Positions 1-11,594 of a stretch of 64,000 nt of DNA are shown here, in pieces (positions within the stretch are counted from its first letter, which is position 1; every line of letters begins with the position of its first letter). Source of the stretch: Sclerotiophoma versabilis (Eukaryota; Ascomycota; Dothideomycetes; Pleosporales; Didymellaceae); the NCBI GenBank assembly GCA_012274445.1, contig JAAROD010000058.1, positions 1,922,001 through 1,986,000 of the forward strand. The letters run 5' to 3'. Below the pieces are notes generated by a model. The model saw nothing but the letters and a program-made list of their open reading frames with translations, did not search any database and had not been told where the DNA came from. The position numbers and the translations under genes were made by a program.

Positions 1-766
1 CACCTGGGCAGTCAGCACTAGCCTGGCTTAAGTTTTTGTCGATTCGAGCAATGATGCGGTTACAGTAAGCATGAGCGCCGCGGATACGCCAGAGCAACTC
101 AACAAGTTGGATGATGTTGTGAATGAAAGCTTTTGTGTGATCTTAGCTTCCGTAGCAGACAATGTTTAGCGTCTTGGCAGACTCGATGAAATTCTAGTTC
201 ATCTTCTTCATCATCCAGCTTTCAAGCTTCTTCTGAACAGTCCTAGTGTGGTGCTCACAATATCTCAAAGAAAGACACCGCTCACGCTCTGCGGTGATTA
301 GCTCCACTCTGTTTGCACCCCCGGTGATCCTTGTATTAACAACCTGGCTTCACGAAAAGATCAAAATATCAACTCAACCACGTTTATTCTTGCTCACAAA
401 CTAACACCGGGCCTAATGATCCAAGAAAGGAAGGTGGTAAGGAGTACGGATCATCGGCATACCCCAGAGTTTTGTTCCAGGAACTCGGTGGTTTCCCCGA
501 CAAGTGTTCCCCGCGTCGGCCGAACATCGTTGCGAGAGCAGCATAACACCAAGACTTCCACTTCATGTTTTCCTTCCACAGCCTCAAAATGACCTCATAC
601 GAGCTCTTGGCACTATGCTCTACTCCCAAAGCTTTCTGGTGACCGAGTATGAGTCCTTGTTAATCTTGGGCTCACTTGGCAGGTATTGACAAGATGAGTA
701 TAAGTATAGCAGACAGGATGAACACTGTGGATTGTCCCAGGCGCTAAGTCTCCGGCTTCACTCAGC
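1..766. other. Intergenic region upstream of the GH43-like gene
   Basis: No gene can be supported here. The longest open frame (minus strand, 384-629) begins at TTG and has no recognisable features. The region has normal base composition and no RIP pattern. The last 100 bases are the likely promoter of the gene at 767. Confidence 0.6.
699..704 (+). promoter_or_regulatory. Possible TATA box of the GH43-like gene
   Basis: TATAAG lies about 63 bp before the ATG at 767, a usual distance for fungal genes with short leaders. Position and sequence are the only support. Confidence 0.35.
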
Positions 767-1825
767 ATGCGATTTCAAAGCCCACTCCTTTCGCTCGCAG
801 CGGTAACAGCAGTCTCGTTCGCTTCGCCGCTCAGCACCCGCCAGGCAGACGACAAGGTTGGCTATCTATTTACCAACTTCCCCGTCAACGATGAGCAAGT
901 CTACATGCATTTGTCAGATGGCAACAATGCGCTTTCCTACCGCCAGCTATCTTACGACGGCACACCCGAGACAGCGCGAATTCTGGAAAGTACCGTAGGA
1001 ACGAGAGGTGTACGCGACCATTTTATTGTGGCTGCACCAGATAACAGCAAGTACTGGCTTCATGCCACCGATCTGAAGGTCAATGCACTCGGGGGAGACT
1101 TCATCAATGCAACACGCTTTGGCAGCAGAAGCATAGTCATCTGGGAGTCTACGGATCTTGCGAACTGGAGCGAACCTCGATTATCTGCACCTGTGGCCAA
1201 TGTGTCTGCCGGCAACGTCTGGGCACCCGAATCATATTGGGATGCTACTCGTAACGAGTTCATCATTATTTTCTCTTCGCGTTACTGGGACCCCGCCGAT
1301 GTTAACCGCACAGGACGTTCGCCACCCAACCAGCTCATGTACGTAACGACCAGGGACTTCGAAACCTTCTCCGAAGAACAGATCTACTTCAGCCCTGGAT
1401 ACCCAGTCATAGACTGCTCGCTTCTCCACGTACCCGAACAGGGCGAAGATGTTTGGTATCGCTGGGTGAAGAGTGAAGTTGACTATAGAATTTGGCAGCA
1501 GCGCTCATCGAACGGTATCCTGGGTACATGGACCAACGTCGGGAATGCGCCTGATGGTACACGAGTCACATTTGCAAGCCAGTACTCCAACAACGAGGGT
1601 CAACTAGCATTCCGCGACAACTTAGATCCAGGCCTGTTCCACCTCTGGATCGATCAGAGTTCGACGGAGACTTACATCCCTGCGCAAGCACGCACTCTCG
1701 ATGACATGAGTGCTTGGCAATTGTCTGATACAACCAACTTCACTAAGAATACAAAACATGGATGGGTGCTCCCCCTCAACCAGCAGCAGTATGACACCAT
1801 CGCTGCCAAGTACAAGTTCATCTGA
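767..1825 (+). CDS. Secreted GH43-like five-bladed beta-propeller glycosidase
   Basis: Single exon, 352 aa, stop TGA. Residues 1-19 form a signal peptide ending near SFAS, followed by a short STR segment. The mature protein has the GH43 layout: an early Asp in RGVRDHF (D84), the WAPE signature with E155, and D216 in VIDCSLL. These would be the general base, the acid and the pKa-modulating Asp, as inferred from family pattern. Several N-glycosylation sequons (NAT, NWS, NVS, NRT, NFT) fit secretion. GH43 enzymes release arabinose or xylose from hemicellulose and pectin side chains; the exact substrate and subfamily cannot be read here. The length is usual for a single-domain member without a carbohydrate-binding module. 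The gene is convergent with the next one, 81 bp apart. Confidence 0.8.
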   Translation: MRFQSPLLSLAAVTAVSFASPLSTRQADDKVGYLFTNFPVNDEQVYMHLSDGNNALSYRQLSYDGTPETARILESTVGTRGVRDHFIVAAPDNSKYWLHATDLKVNALGGDFINATRFGSRSIVIWESTDLANWSEPRLSAPVANVSAGNVWAPESYWDATRNEFIIIFSSRYWDPADVNRTGRSPPNQLMYVTTRDFETFSEEQIYFSPGYPVIDCSLLHVPEQGEDVWYRWVKSEVDYRIWQQRSSNGILGTWTNVGNAPDGTRVTFASQYSNNEGQLAFRDNLDPGLFHLWIDQSSTETYIPAQARTLDDMSAWQLSDTTNFTKNTKHGWVLPLNQQQYDTIAAKYKFI

Positions 1826-1906
1826 ATGCCAGCTTTCAGACCGCAGAAGCACAAAACGAGACAAGGTCATATCAGACGCGCTACACAATGTTGTAATTGA
1901 GAAGCT

Positions 1907-2478
1907 TTAGAAACAGAATTCATACACATAACTCCCAGATCCTGATAATCCTTCTGTTATATCAAGAATCCAACCACAGTTTTGCTTTTCCCTATCCTGG
2001 TTGGATGACGTTCTCATTCTCGCAGAGTGCCCCGTGATCTTTGCTGACTCTTTCCCCAAACTGCCATCCTCGTTGCCACCTGTTCCTAAGTCACCATTCG
2101 CATGTCTGGTCAAAACGTGTGCGCCCTCTTCCAGTATCTTTGGCGGGTTTCCCTTCGCCTGGCACCAATCGCTGTATCTGTCCAGCCTGAAATTGTAGTT
2201 CATCAATACGCTCGGATACTGCTGCGCTAGCACGGTAGTGAGACTATTAATGAGCGCTTTACTGACTTTGCAGCTACCAGATCCGGAGCCCCACTCAACC
2301 TGCTCTTGGCTTCTGTACCTTGGCAAACAGCATCCGAGTAAGTGTTTGCTAGATCTTCCAAAAAACTGATCTTATCTGCATCGCGAAACGCAGCCTGCAG
2401 GCGACTGTAGCCGCTAATCATGTTGATTTTATGCACTGCGGGCGGTATACTTGGCTGCGACAGGAAAGGTTTGCGCAT
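1907..2478 (-). CDS. Unrecognised protein, two exons
   Basis: Exon 1 runs from a true ATG at 2478 down to 2319 and exon 2 from 2265 to 1907. The intron (2318-2266, 53 bp) begins GTACAG, ends AAAG, and joins two different frames without a stop, giving 172 aa. The join links ..YSDAVCQ to VSKALINSL.., and the helix-like pattern continues through YPSVLMNYNFRLDRYSDWC. No signal peptide or membrane segment is visible. The C-terminal third is polar (Gly, Ser, Asn, Lys). I recognise no domain. The 5' end could extend into further exons, because the region 2479-2770 on the same strand has coding-like stretches broken by a stop. The exact intron fit is the best support for a real gene. Confidence 0.5.
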
Positions 2479-3242
2479 GTTCCTCGTTTGTCCATAGTTG
2501 GTTCAGACTGTCTCAATGGCAAGATCTGCAGTCTCCCGGTGGTCGTTAGAGCGGACTCGAAGAAAGATTGGATTGATGACTGATTAGTAATATCCAGCTT
2601 GCAATACAGGAAGAGACTCAGAGTAGTTGCTTCAATATCGCGATCGATGCCGAAATGCGATGTTGCGTAGATGGCCAGTGCCTACTGGAGTTGCCGGTTG
2701 ACGAGCAGCTGCACAGTCCCTTTGCCGACACCGTAGTCGATGCCAATGGCGACGATGACTTGATGCGGTCATTGTGTTTTCAATGTATCACATTTCATGA
2801 TTGGAGGTGGGCTTCCATACGAATGCGTTTGAGGACCCTCTGCAGTTACCCAATGCGGTTTAATGAGGCGAGGTGAGTAACGGCCTCGTCGACCCAGTAA
2901 AGGCGGTGCACAACACCCTTCAGCATAAAGCGACCCGAGTACACAAACAATACCGATGCGCAACGATCTTTGAGTCTACTTACCTGACCTCCAAAGCCCG
3001 AGTGAATCACAATCCTAAAAACGTAGAAGCCATTCCATCACCACTTTTGCGTTTCTGCACTAGCGCTTACTCTTCCCGCCTTACGAGGGGTCAAGAGCAA
3101 GTCTTACATGTGCCTGTTGCCTACAAAATCGGTGGTTTCCCGGTTTCCAGTCTACCATCCAAGACGTCCGCCAAATGCTTGCGCATCTCCCTTACAGCGT
3201 AAGGTCGTAGCCGTATCCATCCGTATTCAATATTACGCAAGC
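2479..3242. other. Intergenic region, possible decayed coding traces
   Basis: On the minus strand around 2765-2640 there is an open stretch starting IVAIGIDYG, which recalls the phosphate-1 loop of Hsp70-type ATPases, but it soon meets a stop. Nothing else in the stretch can be supported. The right end must hold the promoter of the monooxygenase gene. Confidence 0.35.
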
Positions 3243-4601
3243 ATGGGCAAAGACGCAATCATCGTACGTGCAAAAATTGGTTGGATCACCCATCACAGTC
3301 AGTAACTCACTCATCGCAGATTGGTGGCTCGGTCAGTGGGCTTATGTGCGGTGTCATGCTGAAACACCACGGCTACGACGTCACTATACTTGAACAAGAG
3401 ACGTTACCACATCGTGAGGGATACGACGCGGGCATTAAGATCGGGCCAGCCAACGAGGAGTTCCTTAGAAAACATGATAGAGTAAAGCGCGATATGATCA
3501 TCACCTGCCATCCTGGTTTCATGATCGACGTAAATGGATCTCCGAAAGCACAGCGTGGGCAGACCTTATTTATGACAAGCTGGGGCCTCATGATTAGCGT
3601 GCTACGTGCAAACTTCGATGGAATGACTTCAGCTGCGGTACCTGTAGCGCCCGAGCCTCAACCTGCTGATGGAAAGGCTGTGTTCCGTCTCGGCACTCGC
3701 GTCAATAGTATCGAGCAGGCGGGCGAGCAGGTCAAGGTACACTTCCTCAACATCAACCTTGGCATCACAGACGCGGTGACAGCAGGCATCGTGATCGTGG
3801 CTGATGGATCTAACTCAGCCATACGAAGTATGTTGCTTCCCAATCTTAAGCGCGAGTACGCAGGCTACATATGCTGGCGCGGGACAGTACGAGAGGGAGA
3901 CATAGATGAGAGGTGGAACAACTTGTACTCTGAGAAGACCACATTCAATCTGATGGAACGGACCTACTTGCTCAAGTAAGATATTGCAACACGTAATACG
4001 TTAAGGAGGCTGACCTCGCAGCTACACCATTCCCACAGACAACGGGGATCTCATGGAAGGCGAGCGACTGCACAACTGGATATGGTACTCAAACCACGCC
4101 GCTGAAGAACCCGGAATGGCCGAACTCTTCACAGACAGGAATGGACGACTCCATAAGGGTACCGTACCGCGGGGTCTCATTCGTACAGACTTATGGGACA
4201 AGCAGAAAGAGCTTGCAAAGAAAATGCTGCCTCCCGGCCTCGCGGCGATTGTTCGAGCTACAGAGTTGCCGTTTGTTACCAAGGTTTTCGACGCTGCGTC
4301 CACCAAGGCAATCTTCCTTGGTGGTAAAGTTTTTCTTGTTGGTGACGCGCAGATCGCGCTTCGGCCCAACATTGGCATGGGCGCAACGCACGCAGCAAAT
4401 GATTGCAATGAACTGGAGAAAGTCATTCTGAACACTGCAACGCCGGAGCAGTGGGAGAGAGCGGTGCTTCGATGGGGAGCAGCACAACAGAGGTTCGCAA
4501 TGGCGATAAGCGCCTACGCGTTGGGGTCAAGGATGAGTCTACTTTGGGCTGGGCTGTGCTGGCTTGGTCTGCTTCTTGGCCAGGGTATTGGAGTCTTGTA
4601 A
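3243..4601 (+). CDS. FAD-dependent monooxygenase (salicylate hydroxylase-like family)
   Basis: Three exons: 3243-3263, 3320-3975 and 4022-4601, total 418 aa. Intron 1 (56 bp, GTACGT..GCAG) lets the short start MGKDAII join IGGSVSGL, restoring the N-terminal Rossmann FAD-binding turn. Intron 2 (46 bp, GTAAGA..GCAG) joins RTYLL to NYTIPTDNGDL. The C-terminal part has the second FAD contact GDAQIALRPNIGMG, matching the GD(A)..P..G.G signature of class A flavoprotein hydroxylases. The last 25 residues are hydrophobic (LLWAGLCWLGLLLGQGIGVL) and could be a membrane anchor. Such enzymes hydroxylate aromatic or heteroaromatic compounds using NAD(P)H and O2; the substrate cannot be read. The usual His of GDAAH is Gln here (GDAQ), a mild departure. 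Confidence 0.82.
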
Positions 4602-4830
4602 GGGCATGGTCTTCCAGAGTTTGCACAGGCCCAGGTCGGAAAGATAACTAAATATAATGCTTAGCAGACTTTGTCATACCTTTCTCATTACTCTTCCTTC
4701 TCTACATTATCACAATGATGCAATGTTCCTTGCGACTCTTACGATAGTAATTTTCTCTCTTCTAGACTCAATACATGTTACTGACAAGAACTGTAGGCCT
4801 GCTGAATTCATAGATTAATCAGACTATAAT

Positions 4831-5098
4831 GCACAGGTAGTACCAGCTGCAGCGCTCACCATCCACACTGCACATGAAGGCAAGAAGCTAGCTCGGAAAG
4901 TCGTGTTTGTTGCTTATGTCGTTGCGCTGCAACCTAATCTGCAGGTATCTTGCCTCATATAGCAACTATCAAGCGCTACTTGATTGTCGTCTAATCGACT
5001 CAGTGCCCTTGGCCATTGTAGTGGCTACTAACTACATTGCGCAGGTGGTCCCAGCTGCAGGGCTCTGCCACCCACGCTGCATGCAATAGGTAAGGATG
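4831..5098 (+). repeat. Degenerate tandem duplication, about 207-bp period
   Basis: GCACAGGTAGTACCAGCTGC at 4831 returns as GCGCAGGTGGTCCCAGCTGC near 5039. Similarity continues for about 50 bases, including a CCACrCTGCA core. The segments that follow (CAAGCGCTACTTGATT near 4970 and CAAGGCTACTTTATTC near 5111) also resemble each other. This suggests an old tandem duplication with many point changes. Confidence 0.5.
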
Positions 5099-6972
5099 AT
5101 CTAACAGTTCCAAGGCTACTTTATTCGTCCAATACCACGTGTCTGATACACTGCTGCAATAACCTGCGGCTTGTACCGCATTATGAAGCCCTTCCCCACC
5201 AGGACGACACATCTCTGTTTGCTTTTTTTTGTTCTTTTCATAATTATTACATCAAAAAAAGGCCTGCATTACGCATCCAAGAGCGAAAAAAGGATTTGGA
5301 TAATCTTTTCACTGTGTAGCCTGACGTATCTTACCCCGAAAGGTGGTTGCTCCTGACTGGGACGATAGTCTTCTATCTTGCTTTCCATTTTCTATCAGCA
5401 CCACTACAATACCCCCAGAATGAACTCGAATGAACATTCTGTCTAAGAATCTTTAAACATACTGAAGCAGAAGACTCTGCTTCTGCTAAGGGTAGAGCTT
5501 TATACACCTAACCAAGTTCTATGCCATTACCGAAATCAATCGGCCGCTGCACGATTTCCGGACTTCAAAGCCATTATGTGAGGCCCAAGAGGATTTTACA
5601 CTCCAGCTTTTAGCTACGCCGGACACACATCTGCGCTTACTGGGGATTGATGATTTTTGAGGATAAACTATGAGAGTGTGTATGCCAGACGTCATGGAAT
5701 TGGGATGAGTACACATCCCATTGACAAATTTTGGATCGTGGCCGTAACCTGGTGGCATCTCTGGAGTATAAATCCTAGGCACTCAGCATCGACACCGATC
5801 TTCTCCGTCGGCCTGGGTATCTTGTTGATCTGGGCATTATTTTATCCTCGGGCTAAGCTACCAACGAGACAATTGAAGAGGTTTCAGGCATTAGGGGACT
5901 AACAACAAGCCGCATGTGCCAAGCCGGACTAGCTAAACCTCTGCATTCTCCTACCTGTTCAGTATAGCGGATGTTCCTCGGTGCATATATCCGCTGCAGC
6001 GGTGCGGCACAGTTGACTTCAACAGCTTTTTCTCCGCACATTAACAGTTCTTTAGAGCTCTGTATGGATTTAGCATGCTTATCGAGCTATAAACGCCTTA
6101 AAGTTCGCCGCTAAGAGAGGGTATGTCACCGGAGAGTGAAGGTACAAGATGGGTATTTTTGCACTGCTCACAACGCACAGTGTGCCATGAGTTGAAAGAC
6201 TAAATTCGAAGGCTTTAGGTGACGTTGAATCGCCAAGCCGGAACCGGCACCTGGTGACTAGAAGCTAATGCCCTACAACGCCCTCCCCGGAACGGCTCGT
6301 TAGCGTTCCTTCGCGTGACATGGGCAAGACCAGGTACAGCAGCCAACCGACTTCCTCTGTATTGGTTGAAAACCTTAGTGTCTCTCTAGTCACCAAGCTG
6401 CAGGCTAAGGGTTTGTTCGGGAGAGGGAACTGTACAGGCATAGAACCCGCTGGCCGCGGGCTTAGGCTGGCTTACCAACAACTACCGTTCTAGCATAGTA
6501 CTAGCTAATCCAGTCAGGAAGAAAAGAAATATGTTTATAGCCTTACCACTGCTTGAATCACATTATAGTCTGAACAACAGCTACCTAAGAACTATATCTG
6601 TGCTAATTTTATTCAGCACTACTGAAGACAACAATGGAGACATTGCGGCTGCGATACGAATGAAGAGATCTACCAGCTGTCAAAGGATGAATCCGTGGCT
6701 CGTAATGACTTCCTTGTCCTTCAGGCCCCCAGTATCAGAGAGGAGTCTTTCGAGTGTTCTTAACCTTGACCAATAGACGAATTGCATAACCGCCCTGGAG
6801 CAGACAGCGGCTTAGCAGTGACATTCTACTCCACATCTTGGCAATAGCGACAGGTGGCGGGCGGAGTGTTGGCAACATAATAGGGCGAGAGAAGTTGGAG
6901 AGGGTGACTCGAACGGCCTGGTGCATAGAAAGGATCAAGGTATGATACTTCGCAGGACAAGGGTCGTAGCGA

Positions 6973-6980
6973 TATAAAAA
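6973..6980 (+). promoter_or_regulatory. TATA box of the secreted-protein gene at 7062
   Basis: TATAAAAA lies 82-89 bp before the ATG, at a usual distance for a fungal TATA element. Confidence 0.5.
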
Positions 6981-7061
6981 AGGTCAAAAAGCCTACCAGA
7001 ACTGACACCACGCATTCGCCATCACATTGACTTCCCAAGTCCTTCTAAATTCTAGTTCAAT

Positions 7062-7500
7062 ATGCAACCTTCTACGCTCTTCGCCATCCTTGGCTCGGTC
7101 ATTGCCACCGCCCAAGCCGGCTGCTACAGCGGGGGCGAGACCTGGGCCCCTGATCAGGTGCAAGCAAACAACGTTTTGAACGCTGTATGCAACGGCGCGT
7201 CTGGAAGCTTCAGCGGCGGACAGACTAAATACCAATGCCGAAATGCTGGATCCGCAAACAAGAAGCTGGAATTCTGGGTCAGGAACACAGCTGGCAACTC
7301 TCTGTTCCTCAACCACGGCGATTGTGTCCTGCGTCTCAGTAACGAGATCAACGGCTGCCGAAATGGTGGCGATACCACCACTGCTGGCTGGAACTTCCGG
7401 TAAGCGCTATACCTGCAACCTATTTGAATTGGTCATTTGAGGGATCGTGGCTAACTTGCGCCCGTCATATAGGGCTGATCCCAACCAGGGCCGCTGCTAA
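7062..7500 (+). CDS. Small secreted cysteine-rich protein (candidate effector), two exons
   Basis: Exons 7062-7399 and 7473-7500 with a 73-bp intron (GTAAGC..ATAG) give 121 aa. Without splicing the frame stops at once; with splicing the end becomes NFRADPNQGRC and adds a sixth cysteine. Residues 1-19 are a signal peptide (cut after AQA). The mature protein of about 102 aa has six cysteines (21, 43, 59, 88, 99, 121), enough for three disulfides, with no membrane segment or anchor. Small size, even cysteine number and secretion fit fungal apoplastic effector or antimicrobial-type proteins. I do not recognise the family with certainty. A TATA box sits 82-89 bp upstream. Confidence 0.75.
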
Positions 7501-8675
7501 AGAAGCAGTAGCTTTACATTAATGTGTCAGGAGAAGGGTGGGGTTAACCGCAAAGCGATTCGAGCTTTGACCAGGCCTGGGAGACGAGGTTTGGTTGGAC
7601 TATTGAGATAGACAATTACATCAATTGTGGTCCCTATGTAAGCCTTTGCTGTCCATACCGTGCGCCGTGCCAGCAGAATACGACGGCACCTGGCGATGTT
7701 GTCCGGGGATGCAGATCAAGACCAACCGGCTTAGACGCCATCTCGGGCAGATCGTTTTCTTTCCTGATTTGCTGATTTCATAGGAAGCTCTCAACTTACA
7801 GCTACAGTCTGGTTGCGCAAAGAAGTCTAAGCCTGGAAGGTAGTGTAGAGTAACGCCATGGATTGGATGGAGCTTCAACATTCGTCTGATCGCGGTAAGG
7901 CTGTTCGATGTCCAAGCCAAGCCGTTGGTACACGATTGGTGCTAGCGCGGTGACATTATGGTTTCTGTGAAACTTTACCATTATTCGAGATACAATATTT
8001 CAGATGTGAGATAGTTATCATTCTCAGGCACAATTAAATAAGTTTGGCCAGAAAGCTCTCAATCGAGGTATTGCAAAGCTCTTACCCAATAACTCTCGTG
8101 GGGTTGTCCCTCATTATCTGGAGTCTCCTTAGCGGCTGCTCCCGCGTTCTCCGCTATATTGCCCCTTCTGTGTATATTTACTGCGGTTTGATGGACAATG
8201 GCGGCAGTGATCTCGAGCTCTATCCTGATAGTGTTGAGTATCATTGACATATTCCTTTTGCCGACTTGATCTCAGTTTCTGTATTCGTGAGGGCGTCGCA
8301 TACCGTACGGTGCCGGGGGCGGGGGTGTGCCGGTGCATTCGTCACGACAAATATTCAAGAGCCACAGAGAACGCTGCCGAGGTTATATTCTGGTAAAGAG
8401 TGGCTGCCGTTGCGCTTCACAAGATGCAGTACGTCGCGGAGAAAAATGCAGAGGCTTGGCTATGTCGCTCGTTGAGGCCACGGTGTGGCCATGACGCCTT
8501 CTTAGCAGTGTGTGCGGGACATCATTACTGGCTGGTCGAGCGGCGTCATGGGTAAATATCTGCACACGATATCTGACCTTGAATCTAAGAACGGGGTATA
8601 CTCATCATTGCTGCGATTTCCATTCATCAGGTTGATGAGGGTTTCGCGTGCATTGACTGAATCGCGCCTACCGTA
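7501..8675. other. Intergenic region
   Basis: No gene can be supported. Several open frames of 60-100 codons on both strands lack recognisable features. The stretch just before 8676 must contain the promoter of the membrane protein gene. Confidence 0.55.
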
Positions 8676-11072
8676 ATGAGTGCACGGACGCGGCTGTTGC
8701 TTCGATTCAACAACAACAAACGATTATCAACATCCATCTCAGTACCTCGCGACTCGCCCTTGGGAGCTATGTCGCGTGCACCAGTCGATTCCGACGGTGC
8801 CCTCTCCGTTTCTCTGTCCAGTACCAGGTCGCGACCTGCCACGCCAACAGAAGGTTATGCGCCTATGAACTGCCCCACCACGCACAGCAGCGGCACCTCT
8901 TTCGACAATGTCTCGCCTGTCCCACTAAGGTCTCACAACTATGCTGCATTGCCTATAGAGCATTCTCTTTTTCGTAATTCTACCGCCACCTCGAATCCCT
9001 CGTCCGCCTTGCGTGTACTAAGGCGCCTTACCTGGCTCGTCTGCGCGAGCATCTCACTGCTTAGCGCAAGGCTTCTATTAGTGGAACACAATTTACACTA
9101 CCCGCTGCAACTCTACTTTGGTCAGCTCGCCATTACTGGACTCATTACATTACGACCGTGCTGGACATGGCGAAATAATGGAGACGCGTTTCGCGATAGG
9201 CCAGAGTCACGGAGTTCCGTAAATTGGGGAACGGTACTATTCCTGACGTCGACATGCCTTATGTCATTGTCCACGATATGCGCTTTGCAAGCGATTCTAC
9301 ATGTTCAGAATCTGCCAACCTTGATTATGATGACGGTAAGAATCTAGATTCCACAAACATAACGCAACGACACTGACGTACACTAGATGATAGCTTTCTT
9401 CGCCGAAAGTCTATTCCTTATTTTCGCTCGCATCGTACCGATCACGCACGCTGAACTCGTTCGCATAAGCCTATTGTTAGTAGCCGGTGTCGGACTTCTT
9501 CTCACTGAATACCGACTCAGTGTGCCGGGCCTAGTATCATCAATCCTGGCGATGCTGCTGGCTGGAGTTGCCCGAGCCCTACTGCAGATCGTACTTACAC
9601 ATCACCCAGAAGTGATTGCAGACAACGTGACTTCCGATCGTCGATCCGTTGTGATAGCAGCATTGGTAGGCGTAGCCTGGATATTAGTATTTCGGACAGG
9701 GTATCGAACTTTCGCAATCGACCTTGGAAGCGCCCCATTATTCGCTACTCACGCCTTTACTTCTGCTTTGGCGTTGGTTTTGGGCAGGTCAATATTGCTC
9801 CCTATTGACTACAAAGTCTCTGATACGATCTTTCGTATAGACAGTGCTTGTGGGCGCCCTATCTACGACGCCTTAACTGTTACAGTTTTTACGGGCATTG
9901 TGGGTTGCTATTCAACACTACTAATACGCCGCTCGTACACAAACGTGTACCAACTCTGCTGCTTCCTCCTTGCAATGATCTGTATCAGCAGTAAAGCTTA
10001 TATCAGCGTTAATAATGTGTTATCGCAGAGATCCCACCTTGCATACAGCACTTATGAGCTTGTAGATGGTTCGTCAGCGCGATCGATAGAGGGTAGCAAC
10101 ATAACGTGCTCCGCTCCAAAGCGCAATGATACTAGTGTACGAGCACTTCTGGTCAGATGGCTGCAAACCAACAAAATGTTGTGCAGATACTCGCTTAGTG
10201 TCAGTGTAGTCTTGCTTTGGGCAGCATATCTAGGCTTCAACTTCACGGAGCGTCCAGATCCTCACAGGTCAGCTGTCTTGGATAGAGAATATGCACCAAG
10301 TTATCCTGTTGAGATCGTACTCAGTATGTACAAAGAGCCAGTGGATGAAGTAAGCAAGCTTCTTCGGAATTTGAAGAGCATACCGGCTCTCTCCGATGCA
10401 CACTGTACGATCTACATTAAGAACGACAAGGCAGACGTAAAGGCTATCAGGCAGGAAACAGGTGCTGATCGGATCATTACTCTGCCAAACATTGGACGAG
10501 AAGGCGAAACATTCCTCAACCACATCCTTCGTCGGTGGGACAGCCTTGCAAGGCAAACTGTCTTTCTGCAAGCGGATGTTCACAACCCGCGGGAATTCTA
10601 CCCTCACCTCAAGAATTACTACAGCCGTCAGCAGACTGGGTATCTCAGTCTTGGATGGTCAGGCGCCGTTTGTAACTGTGCAGACTGCAGCGATAGGCTG
10701 TTTTGGCAAGACAATACACATTTGCTCCCGCAGATTCACGATCGGATACACAATTCAACCAGCTGTGACAGCGTCCTTCTCAGCTATAAGGGCCAGTTCG
10801 TCGTCTCCGCCGCACGTATTCGTGGTGTGAAGAAAGAAATTTACAACGACTTATGGCATGCCTTTGTTGATGAGCAGAGCTGGGCGCATCAATCTGAATA
10901 TCTGCAAGGACGGCCGGATTCGATGAGTGCACCGGATTTTGGGTATACAATGGAGAGGTTGTGGAACCTGTTGTTTCAATGTTCCAACTCTGACGTAGCC
11001 TGGAAATGTCCTTCGCTAGTGAGTGGGTGGCGAATTGGGGGCGATATTAGTGATTGCCAATGCTTTGACTAA
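8676..11072 (+). CDS. Membrane protein with transporter-like N-half and C-terminal DUF3431 domain
   Basis: Two exons, 8676-9335 and 9387-11072, with a 51-bp intron (GTAAGA..CTAG), give 781 aa. Residues 1-105 are polar and Ser/Thr/Pro-rich. About residues 110-420 hold many hydrophobic helices and look like a multi-pass transporter of the drug/metabolite or nucleotide-sugar type. After another hydrophobic segment near 495-505, residues from about 525 to the end form a DUF3431 domain: VEIVLSMYKE, IYIKND, LPNIGREGETFLNHI, TVFLQADVHNP and the Tyr-rich LSYKGQFVVSA region. DUF3431 resembles glycosyltransferases and lies in the Golgi or secretory lumen in known cases. The join suggests a transporter that supplies a sugar to its own transferase (inference). 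The transporter family call is less certain than DUF3431. Confidence 0.8.
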
Positions 11073-11594
11073 AAGTCTGTAGGCTCTAGTAATATTCAAA
11101 AAAATTTAATAGACAGCTCTATACCTTGTATCTTATTCTATACAACTATAACTGATATAACATCAGTGCAAATTAGATAATAATATAGAAGTGTTTTGGT
11201 ACATTCAATGTATAGAAAATTTTGGGGTTCTATCAGCAAGACTTGGTATGATCTGCTAGACGTGTATGGAATTTTACTATGTATGGCGGGGGCTTGAGGC
11301 GCTCTAGCAAGACTATGAGCCAACTGTCGTTACTGGGAATCTCTTTTCCGCCCAAACACGTAATGAGTGGTAGTGGTGTAAGAGGAGATCAAGGAAGAAG
11401 TCGGTTGATTGATGTATGCTATCAGAATGAGTGGAACCTCCGTATAGCATAATCGGCACTAAAACACGAGTGGCCTTGACTTCCGTAGTAGCTGAAACTT
11501 AGAAACCAAACGCTGCAGCCTGCTTGTCGCTCTTCTGTTCTTGGTCCCCCTTCCCCTCTATTCTATCAACCTGATGCTCCAACAAACATACTGA
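11073..11594. other. Intergenic region between convergent genes
   Basis: The first 200 bases are AT-rich and likely form the 3' end of the DUF3431 gene. No gene can be supported in the rest. Confidence 0.5.

Larger units (their letters stand above)
4602..7061. other. Long gene-poor stretch
   Basis: About 2.4 kb without a supportable gene. It holds a degenerate repeat pair (4831-5098), a pyrimidine-rich stretch near 4675-4770, a coding-like open stretch on the plus strand at about 5510-5660 that ends in stops and matches nothing I know, and a perfect 11-bp inverted repeat (6252-6262 with 6385-6395). Composition is ordinary, without the strong RIP pattern seen after 15.9 kb. Confidence 0.5.

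Noticed and set aside
384..629. 81-codon minus-strand open frame
   Set aside because: It starts at TTG, has no domain or signal peptide, and lies in a promoter region.
2640..2770. Minus-strand stretch IVAIGIDYG resembling an Hsp70 ATPase start
   Set aside because: A stop follows within 20 codons and no other Hsp70 motif is found; too weak to call.
5510..5780. Coding-like stretch on the plus strand and an 87-codon frame on the minus strand
   Set aside because: Both are short, end in stops, and match nothing recognisable; the minus frame starts at GTG.
6252..6395. Perfect 11-bp inverted repeat TGGTGACTAGA with 122 bp between
   Set aside because: No target duplication or longer terminal repeat; could be chance or a very old element.
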